A stretch of 5,047 nucleotides of DNA, taken from Oscillospiraceae bacterium. GTDB taxonomy: Bacteria; Bacillota; Clostridia; Oscillospirales; Oscillospiraceae. Position numbers and translations under genes: made by a program. The notes below the pieces were generated by a model. It was given only the letters and a program-made list of their open reading frames with translations. It was not told the origin of the DNA and searched no databases. The stretch lies in contig JAHHSF010000091.1 of assembly GCA_020025375.1 (NCBI GenBank), forward strand, positions 1 through 5,047, read 5' to 3'. Positions within the stretch are counted from its first letter, which is position 1. Each line of letters opens with the position of its first letter. Below, piece by piece: positions 1 to 4,977 of the stretch.

Positions 1-1899
1 TGCGGCTCCCCCGTCATCCGCAAGGAGAAGAGCCAGTGGATGCTGAAGATCACCGAATACGCCCAGCGTCTCATCGACGACCTGGACGGCCTGGATTTCA
101 TCGAGCGGGTCAAGACCCAGCAGAAGAACTGGATCGGCCGCTCCACCGGCGCGGAGGTCACCTTCAAGACCACCACTGGGGAGGACATCGTGGTCTTTAC
201 CACCCGGCCCGACACCCTCTTTGGGGCCACCTACCTGGTCCTGTCTCCCGAGCATGAGCTGGTGAAGAGCTGGCTGGAGGCCGGGAAGCTGGCCAATGCC
301 GCCGACGTCACCGCTTATCAGAAGGTGGCCGCCTCCAAGTCTGACCTGGAGCGCACCGAGCTCAACAAGGAAAAAACCGGCGTGTGCCTGGACGGCGTGA
401 AGGGCGTGAACCCGGTGAACGGCAAGGAAATCCCTATTTTTATCTCCGACTACGTCCTGTCCACCTACGGCACCGGTGCCATCATGGCCGTCCCCGCCCA
501 CGACGACCGGGACTGGGAGTTTGCCAAGAAGTTCGGCTGTGAGATTATCGAGGTGGTCTCCGGCGGGGAGGACGTCCAGAAGGCCGCCTTTACCGCCAAG
601 GACGAGACCGGCATCCTGGTCAACTCTGACTTCCTCAACGGCCTGACCGTGAAAGACGCCATTCCCGTCATTACCAAGTGGCTGGAGGAGAAGGGCATCG
701 GCGAAGCCAAGGTGAACTTCAAGCTCCGTGACTGGGTTTTCTCCCGTCAGCGTTATTGGGGCGAGCCCATCCCCATGGTCTACTGTGAGACCTGCGGTTG
801 GCAGCCTCTGCCCGAGGACCAGCTTCCCCTGCTTCTCCCCGAGGTGGAAAGCTACGAGCCTACCGATGATGGTGAGAGCCCCATCTCCAAGATGACAGAC
901 TGGGTGAACACCACCTGCCCCCACTGCGGCGGCCCCGCCAAGCGGGAGACCGACACCATGCCCCAGTGGGCCGGTTCCTCTTGGTACTTCCTGCGCTATA
1001 TGGACCCTCACAACAAGGAGGCCCTTGCCTCGAAGGAGGCCATGGACTACTGGTCCCCTGTGGACTGGTACAACGGTGGCATGGAGCACACCACGCTCCA
1101 CCTGCTGTACAGCCGCTTCTGGCATAAGTTTCTTTATGATATTGGCGTGGTCCCCACCAAGGAGCCCTATGCCAAGCGCACCTCCCATGGCATGATTCTG
1201 GGTGAGGGCGGCGAGAAGATGTCCAAGTCTCGTGGCAACGTGGTCAACCCCAACGACGTGGTGGCAAAGTTCGGTGCCGACACCATGCGGATGTATATCA
1301 TGTTCATCGGCGACTTCGAGAAGGCCGCCGCCTGGAGCGACAACGCCGTAAAGGGCTGTAAGCGCTTCCTGGACCGGGTATGGAACTTGGCCGAGAGCTG
1401 CTCGGACGGCTTGGCCTACACCCCCGCCCACGAGAGCGCTATCCACAAGACCATCAAGAAGGTCTCCGACGACATCGAGGCCATGAAGTTCAACACAGCC
1501 ATTGCCGCCCTTATGGCCCTGGTCAACGACTTCTCCACCGGCGGCTGTACCAAGGGCGACATGAAGACCCTGCTTCTCATGCTCTCCCCATTTGCCCCCC
1601 ACATGGTGGAGGAGCTGTGGGAGATGTTGGGCTTTGCCGGGGAGGGCTTGGCCTGCCAGCAGGCCTGGCCTGCCTATGACGCCAGCAAGACCGTGGATGA
1701 GGCCGTTACCATGGCCGTCCAGGTGGGCGGGAAGCTCCGTGGCACAGTCGTTGTCCCCGTGGACAGTGAGCAGGACTTGGTTTTGGCCGAGGCCATGAAG
1801 GACGCTAAGGTAAAGAAGTTTACCGAGGGCATGGATATCGTGAAGGTCATCCTGGTAAAGAACAAGCTGATCAATTTGATTGTGAAGCCCAAGGCTTGA
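1..1899 (+). CDS. leuS: Leucyl-tRNA synthetase, C-terminal 632 residues (5' end outside window)
   Basis: This cytoplasmic class I aminoacyl-tRNA synthetase charges tRNA-Leu with leucine using ATP. The frame is open from base 1 (CGSPVIRKEKSQW...), so the ATG at 40 is internal and not the start. In order, one sees the CP1 editing domain with the threonine-rich TTRPDT motif (199-216) and the GTGAIMAVPAHDDRD segment (469-513), whose aspartates (codons 502 and 511) match the conserved editing-site pair; a zinc-ribbon-like insert with two C-x2-C pairs (codons 784/793 and 916/925); the KMSKS ATP-binding loop (1216-1230); the anticodon-binding helical domain; and the small C-terminal domain ending VKNKLINLIVKPKA. 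Bacterial LeuRS is usually about 800-860 residues, so roughly 170-200 N-terminal residues, including the HIGH motif, lie upstream. No frameshift or missing key residue is seen in this part. No terminator separates it from the rpsU promoter 18 bases later, so some read-through into rpsU is possible. Confidence 0.98.
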   Translation, partial: CGSPVIRKEKSQWMLKITEYAQRLIDDLDGLDFIERVKTQQKNWIGRSTGAEVTFKTTTGEDIVVFTTRPDTLFGATYLVLSPEHELVKSWLEAGKLANAADVTAYQKVAASKSDLERTELNKEKTGVCLDGVKGVNPVNGKEIPIFISDYVLSTYGTGAIMAVPAHDDRDWEFAKKFGCEIIEVVSGGEDVQKAAFTAKDETGILVNSDFLNGLTVKDAIPVITKWLEEKGIGEAKVNFKLRDWVFSRQRYWGEPIPMVYCETCGWQPLPEDQLPLLLPEVESYEPTDDGESPISKMTDWVNTTCPHCGGPAKRETDTMPQWAGSSWYFLRYMDPHNKEALASKEAMDYWSPVDWYNGGMEHTTLHLLYSRFWHKFLYDIGVVPTKEPYAKRTSHGMILGEGGEKMSKSRGNVVNPNDVVAKFGADTMRMYIMFIGDFEKAAAWSDNAVKGCKRFLDRVWNLAESCSDGLAYTPAHESAIHKTIKKVSDDIEAMKFNTAIAALMALVNDFSTGGCTKGDMKTLLLMLSPFAPHMVEELWEMLGFAGEGLACQQAWPAYDASKTVDEAVTMAVQVGGKLRGTVVVPVDSEQDLVLAEAMKDAKVKKFTEGMDIVKVILVKNKLINLIVKPKA

Positions 1900-1916
1900 G
1901 TATGTGAATCTTTCTC

Positions 1917-1945
1917 TTGACAAGGATAAAGATTTTGAATATAAT
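1917..1945 (+). promoter_or_regulatory. Consensus sigma-A promoter for rpsU
   Basis: A perfect -35 box TTGACA (1917-1922) and a perfect -10 box TATAAT (1940-1945) are separated by exactly 17 bases. This matches the housekeeping sigma-A/sigma-70 consensus at all twelve positions. It begins 17 bases after the leuS stop codon, in an AT-rich stretch. Transcription should start near 1951-1953, giving a leader of about 68 bases before rpsU. The strength fits the need for abundant ribosomal protein mRNA (inference). Confidence 0.93.
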
Positions 1946-1957
1946 AATTCTGTTAAA

Positions 1958-1994
1958 GCCATAGGTATGGCCCTTTTGTGATGGGAAATCTCCC
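1958..1994 (+). promoter_or_regulatory. Structured 5' leader of rpsU
   Basis: Two short inverted repeats lie between the predicted transcription start and the rpsU ribosome site. The first is GCCAT (1958-1962), loop AGGT, ATGGC (1967-1971), followed by CCTTTT. The second is GGGA (1983-1986), loop AATC, TCCC (1991-1994). The CTCCC at 1990-1994 is also complementary to GGGAG (2006-2010) in the Shine-Dalgarno region, so the second hairpin and an SD-masking pairing cannot form together. Both stems are short. Regulation, for instance autoregulation by S21, is only inferred; the complementarity itself is directly visible. Confidence 0.35.
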
Positions 1995-2002
1995 GTTACC
2001 TT

Positions 2003-2012
2003 GGAGGGAGGG
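2003..2012 (+). promoter_or_regulatory. Ribosome binding site of rpsU
   Basis: The purine-rich run GGAGGGAGGG contains a GGAGG core and ends 7 bases before the ATG at 2020. It fixes the rpsU start and predicts strong initiation. Its length allows two overlapping anti-SD registers. Confidence 0.85.
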
Positions 2013-2019
2013 AAAATAG

Positions 2020-2202
2020 ATGTCGGAAATCCATGTGAGAGAAAACGAGTCTCTGGACAGCGCCCTGAAGCGTTTTAAGCGTAGTTGCGCCAAGTCCGGT
2101 GTGCTTGCCGAGGTCCGTAAGCGTGAGCATTACGAGAGCCCCAGCGTCAAGCGCCGTAAGAAGTCCGAGGCTGCCCGGAAGAACAAGAAGAAGTTCTACT
2201 AA
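2020..2202 (+). CDS. rpsU: Small ribosomal subunit protein bS21
   Basis: This is a 60-residue component of the 30S subunit that sits on the platform near the 3' end of 16S rRNA. The sequence is characteristic: MSEIHVRENESLDSALKRFK is followed by a cysteine (residue 23), LAEVRKREHYE and a strongly basic helical tail rich in KRR/KKK ending KKFY. The length is close to the 57-60 residues usual in Firmicutes. The start is set by a strong ribosome site at 2003-2012. In this window it is monocistronic, with its own perfect promoter (1917-1945) and a strong terminator seven bases after the stop codon. In many Firmicutes rpsU is followed by a yqeY-like gene; none is present here. The identification is firm. 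Confidence 0.97.
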   Translation: MSEIHVRENESLDSALKRFKRSCAKSGVLAEVRKREHYESPSVKRRKKSEAARKNKKKFY

Positions 2203-2208
2203 GCCCTC

Positions 2209-2248
2209 AAAGCGCCGCATCCTGCCGGATGCGGCGCTTTTTATTTTT
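2209..2248 (+). terminator. Rho-independent terminator of rpsU
   Basis: A perfect 14-bp stem pairs AAAGCGCCGCATCC (2209-2222) with its exact complement at 2227-2240 around a TGCC tetraloop, and the run TTTTTATTTTT (2238-2248) follows. It begins seven bases after the rpsU stop codon. Read from the minus strand, the same stem is followed by only TTT, so it should be much weaker for the convergent gene. Confidence 0.96.
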
Positions 2249-2273
2249 GGTTGATTTTACAATCAACCATTTT
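2248..2273 (+). terminator. Second hairpin with short T run, possible back-up terminator
   Basis: A perfect 9-bp inverted repeat, TGGTTGATT (2248-2256), loop TTAC, AATCAACCA (2261-2269), is followed by TTTT (2270-2273). It directly abuts the tail of the rpsU terminator. The stem is AT-rich and therefore weaker. In the minus direction it runs into A-rich sequence, so any terminator role would be for plus-strand transcripts. Confidence 0.45.
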
Positions 2274-2299
2274 GAAAATCTAACTTGAAATTTCTACTG

Positions 2300-2329
2300 G
2301 GGAGTAGCTGACGGCTACTCCCTTTTCCT
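2300..2329 (+). terminator. Third hairpin between convergent genes, terminator-like
   Basis: A perfect 9-bp GC-containing stem, GGGAGTAGC (2300-2308) with GCTACTCCC (2314-2322) around the loop TGACG, is followed by TTTTCCTTT. As a plus-strand signal it looks like an intrinsic terminator with an interrupted U tract. As a minus-strand signal it is the nearest stable hairpin, 58 bases past the stop of the gene ending at 2380, but it then reads into CAGTAGAAATTTC, a poor U tract. A second CTACT at 2294-2298 can pair with AGTAG (2303-2307) and would compete with the main stem. Confidence 0.5.
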
Positions 2330-2379
2330 TTCCATTTCATAGCCGATGAATACCCCGCGGAGCTGGAGCTGTGACCCGG

Positions 2380-3156
2380 TCAGCGTAAAATATCCTCCAA
2401 TAGATCGTCCACCTGGGGATAGGCCATAAGGGCGAAGCGGACCCCGTGCCGCCGGGCCACGGCCAACTTTCGCCGGATGGAGGCCGCGTCGTCAAAGAGG
2501 ACGAAGTGGGTCCCGCTCCGGCGGCTGGTGTAGGTGAAATACTGGGCGCACAGCTCAGTGGAGAAAAAAACGGCGGGGGAAAGCCGCGCCCGTAGCTCCG
2601 CCAGCTCCCGGCGGTTCAACTCGGTGCCGGTCCCGCTGGGGGAGGGGAGGGAAAAGTCCATGGATGCCCGTTCCACTGCCAGGACCACCCGCTCCCGGCC
2701 AAAGCGCCCGGCGGCCTCCTCCAGCCGCTGGGCCAGTGTACCGCCGGATAAGGCGCTGGAGAGGAGGACCCTGGCGGAGGGGACCTTCTCTCCGAAAATT
2801 TCGGGCACATAGCAGGTGAGTCCCTGTTGGACGCAGACCTGCCCCAGACGTTCCAGCAGGCGGGACAGGGCTGCGGTATAGCCACCCTCCAGGTCGCAGA
2901 GCACCCCGGAAAACTGCCGGGCAGCGCACTCCTGGACCACCTCCCGGCAGAAGGGACCGGGGTCCCCCCGGCCGTCAAAGCCCCGGTCGTCCAGGGCCAT
3001 GAGTCCGCCGCGGGGAGCGACGGGCAGGCTGGACCGAAACAGATGGGGGCCGCCCCCGATGCGGTAAGCCATGTGGGCGATGGGGAGCTGGGTCTCCTGG
3101 GCCTCCCGAAGGCGGCCGGGGGGAGTGGAAAGAATTAGGGTGAGGTCGGATTGCAT
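2380..3156 (-). CDS. Uncharacterised protein, possibly a GH18-like TIM barrel
   Basis: The 258-residue protein is not confidently recognised. Alternating hydrophobic strands and amphipathic helices suggest an alpha/beta barrel. The segment FSGVLCDLE (residues 82-90) resembles the glycoside hydrolase family 18 signature DGxDxDxE, keeping the last aspartate (D88) and the glutamate (E90) but lacking the first two aspartates. MDF at 166-168 and the closing strand-helix RRHGVRFALMAYPQVDDLLEDIL (from residue 235) are also compatible with such a barrel. There is no signal peptide or membrane segment, so it appears cytoplasmic. The start is supported by AAGGGGG (3166-3172), ending 9 bases before the ATG. 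It is transcribed alone, convergent with rpsU and divergent from yqeG; no convincing minus-strand promoter was found. Base composition and codon use look like the neighbours. That this is a real gene is fairly sure; the family assignment is weak. Confidence 0.85.
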   Translation of the reverse strand: MQSDLTLILSTPPGRLREAQETQLPIAHMAYRIGGGPHLFRSSLPVAPRGGLMALDDRGFDGRGDPGPFCREVVQECAARQFSGVLCDLEGGYTAALSRLLERLGQVCVQQGLTCYVPEIFGEKVPSARVLLSSALSGGTLAQRLEEAAGRFGRERVVLAVERASMDFSLPSPSGTGTELNRRELAELRARLSPAVFFSTELCAQYFTYTSRRSGTHFVLFDDAASIRRKLAVARRHGVRFALMAYPQVDDLLEDILR

Positions 3157-3172
3157 AATGGGGTACCCCCTT
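3157..3172 (-). promoter_or_regulatory. Ribosome site of the minus-strand gene inside a GGGGGTACCCC palindrome
   Basis: Read on the minus strand, the sequence before the ATG is AAGGGGGTACCCCATT. The AAGGGGG at 3166-3172 serves as Shine-Dalgarno, 9 bases from the start codon. It is followed at once by CCCC (3160-3163), so the mRNA can fold into a four-pair G/C stem with a GUA triloop that hides the SD. The pairing is visible; any effect on translation is inferred. Confidence 0.55.
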
Positions 3173-3199
3173 GTCGGTATTCTTACAATATGGTATACT
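3171..3199 (+). promoter_or_regulatory. Extended -10 promoter for the yqeG operon
   Basis: A -35-like TTGTCG (3171-3176) and a -10 box TATACT (3194-3199) are separated by 17 bases. The -10 is preceded by TGG, giving the extended TGnTATACT form that compensates for a weaker -35. Transcription would start near 3205-3207, leaving a leader of about 65 bases. It points into yqeG, and the next three genes have no separate promoter that I can see. Confidence 0.75.
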
Positions 3200-3214
3200 A
3201 TTGAACGGAATTTT

Positions 3215-3227
3215 TTGATGGTATCAA
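3215..3227. repeat. Short inverted repeat downstream of the yqeG promoter
   Basis: TTGAT (3215-3219), spacer GGT, ATCAA (3223-3227) forms a 5-3-5 dyad about 10-20 bases downstream of the predicted start of transcription. Its position would suit a repressor operator or a small 5' hairpin. A 13-base dyad in AT-rich DNA can occur by chance, so this is only a candidate. Confidence 0.25.
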
Positions 3228-3271
3228 TCTATTCCTCAAAGAGAAAAAATAGACAAAGAGGAGGGGACTCC

Positions 3272-3772
3272 ATGGCCTTTTCCCTGGTGGCTGACCAGCG
3301 GTTTCAAAATATTTTTCAGTTGGAGCCTGCCAAGCTGGCAGGGGCGGGGATTCGCCTGGTGCTGGCCGATTTGGACAACACGCTGACCCCTTATTCCTCT
3401 GAGACCCCCACCGAAGAAGTCCGCCGGTGGAAGGAAGGGTTGGAGCAGGTGGGGATTCGCCTCTTCGTGGTGTCCAACAGCCGGAAGGCTACCCGGGTGC
3501 CCAATTACTGCAAGGCTTTGGGAATCGGCTTTGTCCGCCATGCGGGCAAGCCGGGGACCGACGGCTTTCGCCGGGCTCTGGAAACGTGCGGCTGTACCGC
3601 CGACCAGGCTCTCATGGTGGGAGACCAGATTTTCACCGACGTGCTGGGAGCCAAGCGGGCGGGCATCAAAGTCGTTTTGGTGGAGCCCATTGAGCTGGCG
3701 GGAAACCCTGGCCGCTACCTACGGTACGCCGCCGAGTGGCCCTTCCGTACCCTGGCCAAGAAAGGAAATTGA
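3272..3772 (+). CDS. yqeG: YqeG family HAD-type (IIIA) phosphatase
   Basis: The 166-residue protein belongs to the haloacid dehalogenase superfamily, cytoplasmic Mg-dependent phosphatases using an aspartyl-phosphate intermediate. All four HAD motifs are visible: motif I DLDNT (D33 nucleophile, D35 general acid, T37), motif II VVSNS (66-70), motif III lysine in GKPG (K93), and motif IV GDQIFTD (117-123). The compact cap-less form and length near 165-175 fit the YqeG group of Firmicutes, whose physiological substrate is not established as far as I know. The frame is open further upstream, but the ATG at 3272 is chosen because AGGAGGGG (3259-3266) ends 5 bases before it, the promoter lies at 3171-3199, and homology begins at MAFS. 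Its stop is 2 bases from the preferred start of the next gene, implying translational coupling. Confidence 0.93.
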   Translation: MAFSLVADQRFQNIFQLEPAKLAGAGIRLVLADLDNTLTPYSSETPTEEVRRWKEGLEQVGIRLFVVSNSRKATRVPNYCKALGIGFVRHAGKPGTDGFRRALETCGCTADQALMVGDQIFTDVLGAKRAGIKVVLVEPIELAGNPGRYLRYAAEWPFRTLAKKGN

Positions 3773-3777
3773 CCTTG
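3761..3777 (+). promoter_or_regulatory. Ribosome site and TTG start choice for the endonuclease IV-like gene
   Basis: AAAGGA (3761-3766), inside the last codons of yqeG, lies 8 bases before the TTG at 3775-3777, a normal spacing. An in-frame TTG at 3769 overlaps the yqeG stop but would be only 2 bases from this site, and the in-frame GTG at 3736 lies deep in yqeG. The 3775 start gives MSVKFGPAGN, typical of the family N-terminus. A TTG start suggests modest expression relative to yqeG. Confidence 0.7.
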
Positions 3778-4626
3778 AGCGTAAAATTCGGACCTGCAGG
3801 AAACGCCGAGAGCTTTTCCGCAAAATATAAATCCTCCCTGGATGCCCCCGCCTGGTTGGCGGGATTGGGCCTGGACTGCTACGAGTACCAGTGCGGAAAG
3901 GGGGTCAACGTGGGGGAGGAGACTGCCAAAAAACTGGGGGAAAAAGCCCGGACGGCAGGCATCGCCCTTTCCCTCCACGCACCTTATTTTATCAACCTGG
4001 CTAACGCTGAGACCGTGGATAAGACGGCGGGTTATGTCCTGGCCGCCTGCGAGGCCGCAGACTGGATGGGGGCCACGCGGGTGGTCATCCACACCGGGGC
4101 TTTGATGAAGCGCACCCGGCAAGAAGCTCAGGCTACGGCCCTTACCGTTCTGCCGGAAATCATCCAACGGTGCGATGCCGCCGGGTACGGTCACATTACC
4201 CTCTGCCCAGAGACCATGGGAAAAATAAACCAGCTCGGGGATCTGGAGGAAGTTCTGGAGCTGTGTGCCCTGGACGACCGTCTGCTGCCCTGCGTGGACT
4301 TCGGCCACCTCTGCGCCCGCTCCCTGGGTGCCGACCAGGGCCCGGAAGCCACCAAAAAGATACTGGACCGCATGGCGAGCGTCTTGGGGGAGAAGCGGGC
4401 CTCCCACTTCCACAGCCACTTTTCCCGCATCGAGTTCACCCCAAATGGGGGGGAGAAATGCCACCGCACATTTGCCGATCACGGGGGCTACGGCCCGGAG
4501 CCCGAACCCCTCATGGAGGAGCTGGCCCGCCGTGGATGGAGCCCAACCATTATCTGCGAATCCGCCGGTACCCAGGCCGAGGACGCGCTGACCATGAAGA
4601 AGCTGTACGAAGGTTACTTGCGCTGA
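3775..4626 (+). CDS. Endonuclease IV / xylose isomerase-like TIM barrel protein
   Basis: The 283-residue protein (TTG start) has the AP endonuclease family 2 fold. Classical endonuclease IV is a tri-zinc enzyme that cuts 5' to abasic sites in DNA base-excision repair, and it is about 280-285 residues long. Most metal ligands can be placed: H68 (SLHAPYF), H106 (VIHTG), E146 (CPETMGK), D175 and H178 (CVDFGH), H213 (FHSHFS), H230 (EKCHRTF) and E262 (ICESAG). The usual D-x-H motif late in the barrel reads E227-K-C-H230, so the aspartate ligand appears replaced or shifted. This places it in a divergent subgroup rather than clearly as Nfo; DNA repair activity is likely but unproved, and a sugar-processing TIM barrel is the alternative. 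It follows yqeG by 2 bases and precedes the small membrane gene by 21, so all three are probably co-transcribed. Confidence 0.92.
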   Translation: MSVKFGPAGNAESFSAKYKSSLDAPAWLAGLGLDCYEYQCGKGVNVGEETAKKLGEKARTAGIALSLHAPYFINLANAETVDKTAGYVLAACEAADWMGATRVVIHTGALMKRTRQEAQATALTVLPEIIQRCDAAGYGHITLCPETMGKINQLGDLEEVLELCALDDRLLPCVDFGHLCARSLGADQGPEATKKILDRMASVLGEKRASHFHSHFSRIEFTPNGGEKCHRTFADHGGYGPEPEPLMEELARRGWSPTIICESAGTQAEDALTMKKLYEGYLR

Positions 4627-4647
4627 CGGGAAAGGAGGCGGCGAGGC

Positions 4648-4977
4648 ATGGACGGGAAGAACATTGCGATTTGGTTCTGTATTTTTCTGCCGCTCCTTCT
4701 TACTCTGGCGGAGAACCGAAGGCGGCGGACCCAAATCATACAAAAACGAGCCAGGATCGGGCGAAAGGAGCGACGGGAAGAAATGAACGAACTTATTCAG
4801 CATTGTCTGGGCAAGCGGTGCCTTATCCATGTGGGAGGTGGCTGGGAAAGCAACGTCACCGGAGTGGTAGAGTCCATCGAGGGAAACTGGCTCTCGGTGC
4901 GTATCGACAAGACGGTGGAAGTGGTGAACCTGGACTATATCAGCCGCATCCGTGAGCTGCCGGAGAAGAAGAAATGA
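4648..4977 (+). CDS. Small membrane-anchored protein with C-terminal small beta-barrel-like domain
   Basis: The 109-residue protein has three parts. Residues 5-21 (NIAIWFCIFLPLLLTLA) form a hydrophobic segment suited to a single membrane anchor. Residues 24-43 are a very basic linker (RRRR, KRARIGRKERR), which by the positive-inside rule places the C-terminal part in the cytoplasm. Residues 46-104, MNELIQHCLGKRCLIHVGGG onward to LDYISRIREL, show the short alternating strands of an Sm-like or SH3-like small barrel, similar to short uncharacterised Firmicute proteins. The start has AAAGGAGG (4631-4638) 9 bases upstream. A second in-frame ATG at 4783 (residue 46) has AAAGGAG (4764-4770) 12 bases upstream and falls exactly at the domain boundary, so a soluble short form is possible. 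The function is not known; nucleic acid or peptide binding is only inferred. Confidence 0.85.
   Translation: MDGKNIAIWFCIFLPLLLTLAENRRRRTQIIQKRARIGRKERREEMNELIQHCLGKRCLIHVGGGWESNVTGVVESIEGNWLSVRIDKTVEVVNLDYISRIRELPEKKK

Noticed and set aside
40..1899. ATG at 40 as the true leuS start
   Set aside because: The frame is open and LeuRS-like from base 1, and the catalytic HIGH region is absent, so the gene simply begins before the window.
1958..1977. Terminator or attenuator in the rpsU leader
   Set aside because: The GCCAT/ATGGC stem has only five pairs and is followed by CCTTTT; it is too weak to call a terminator, so it is described only as leader structure.
1900..2019. T-box or other riboswitch between leuS and rpsU
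   Set aside because: No T-box signature or known riboswitch core is seen, and the interval is fully taken up by a promoter, a short leader and a ribosome site.
2827..3138. Plus-strand open frames opposite the minus-strand barrel gene
   Set aside because: They are composition-driven shadows with no ribosome site or recognisable domain; the minus-strand frame covers the whole interval with a good start.
3071..3271. N-terminal extension of yqeG upstream of the ATG at 3272
   Set aside because: The upstream frame crosses the promoter and the divergent gene, has no family similarity, and the ribosome site at 3259-3266 clearly serves the ATG at 3272.
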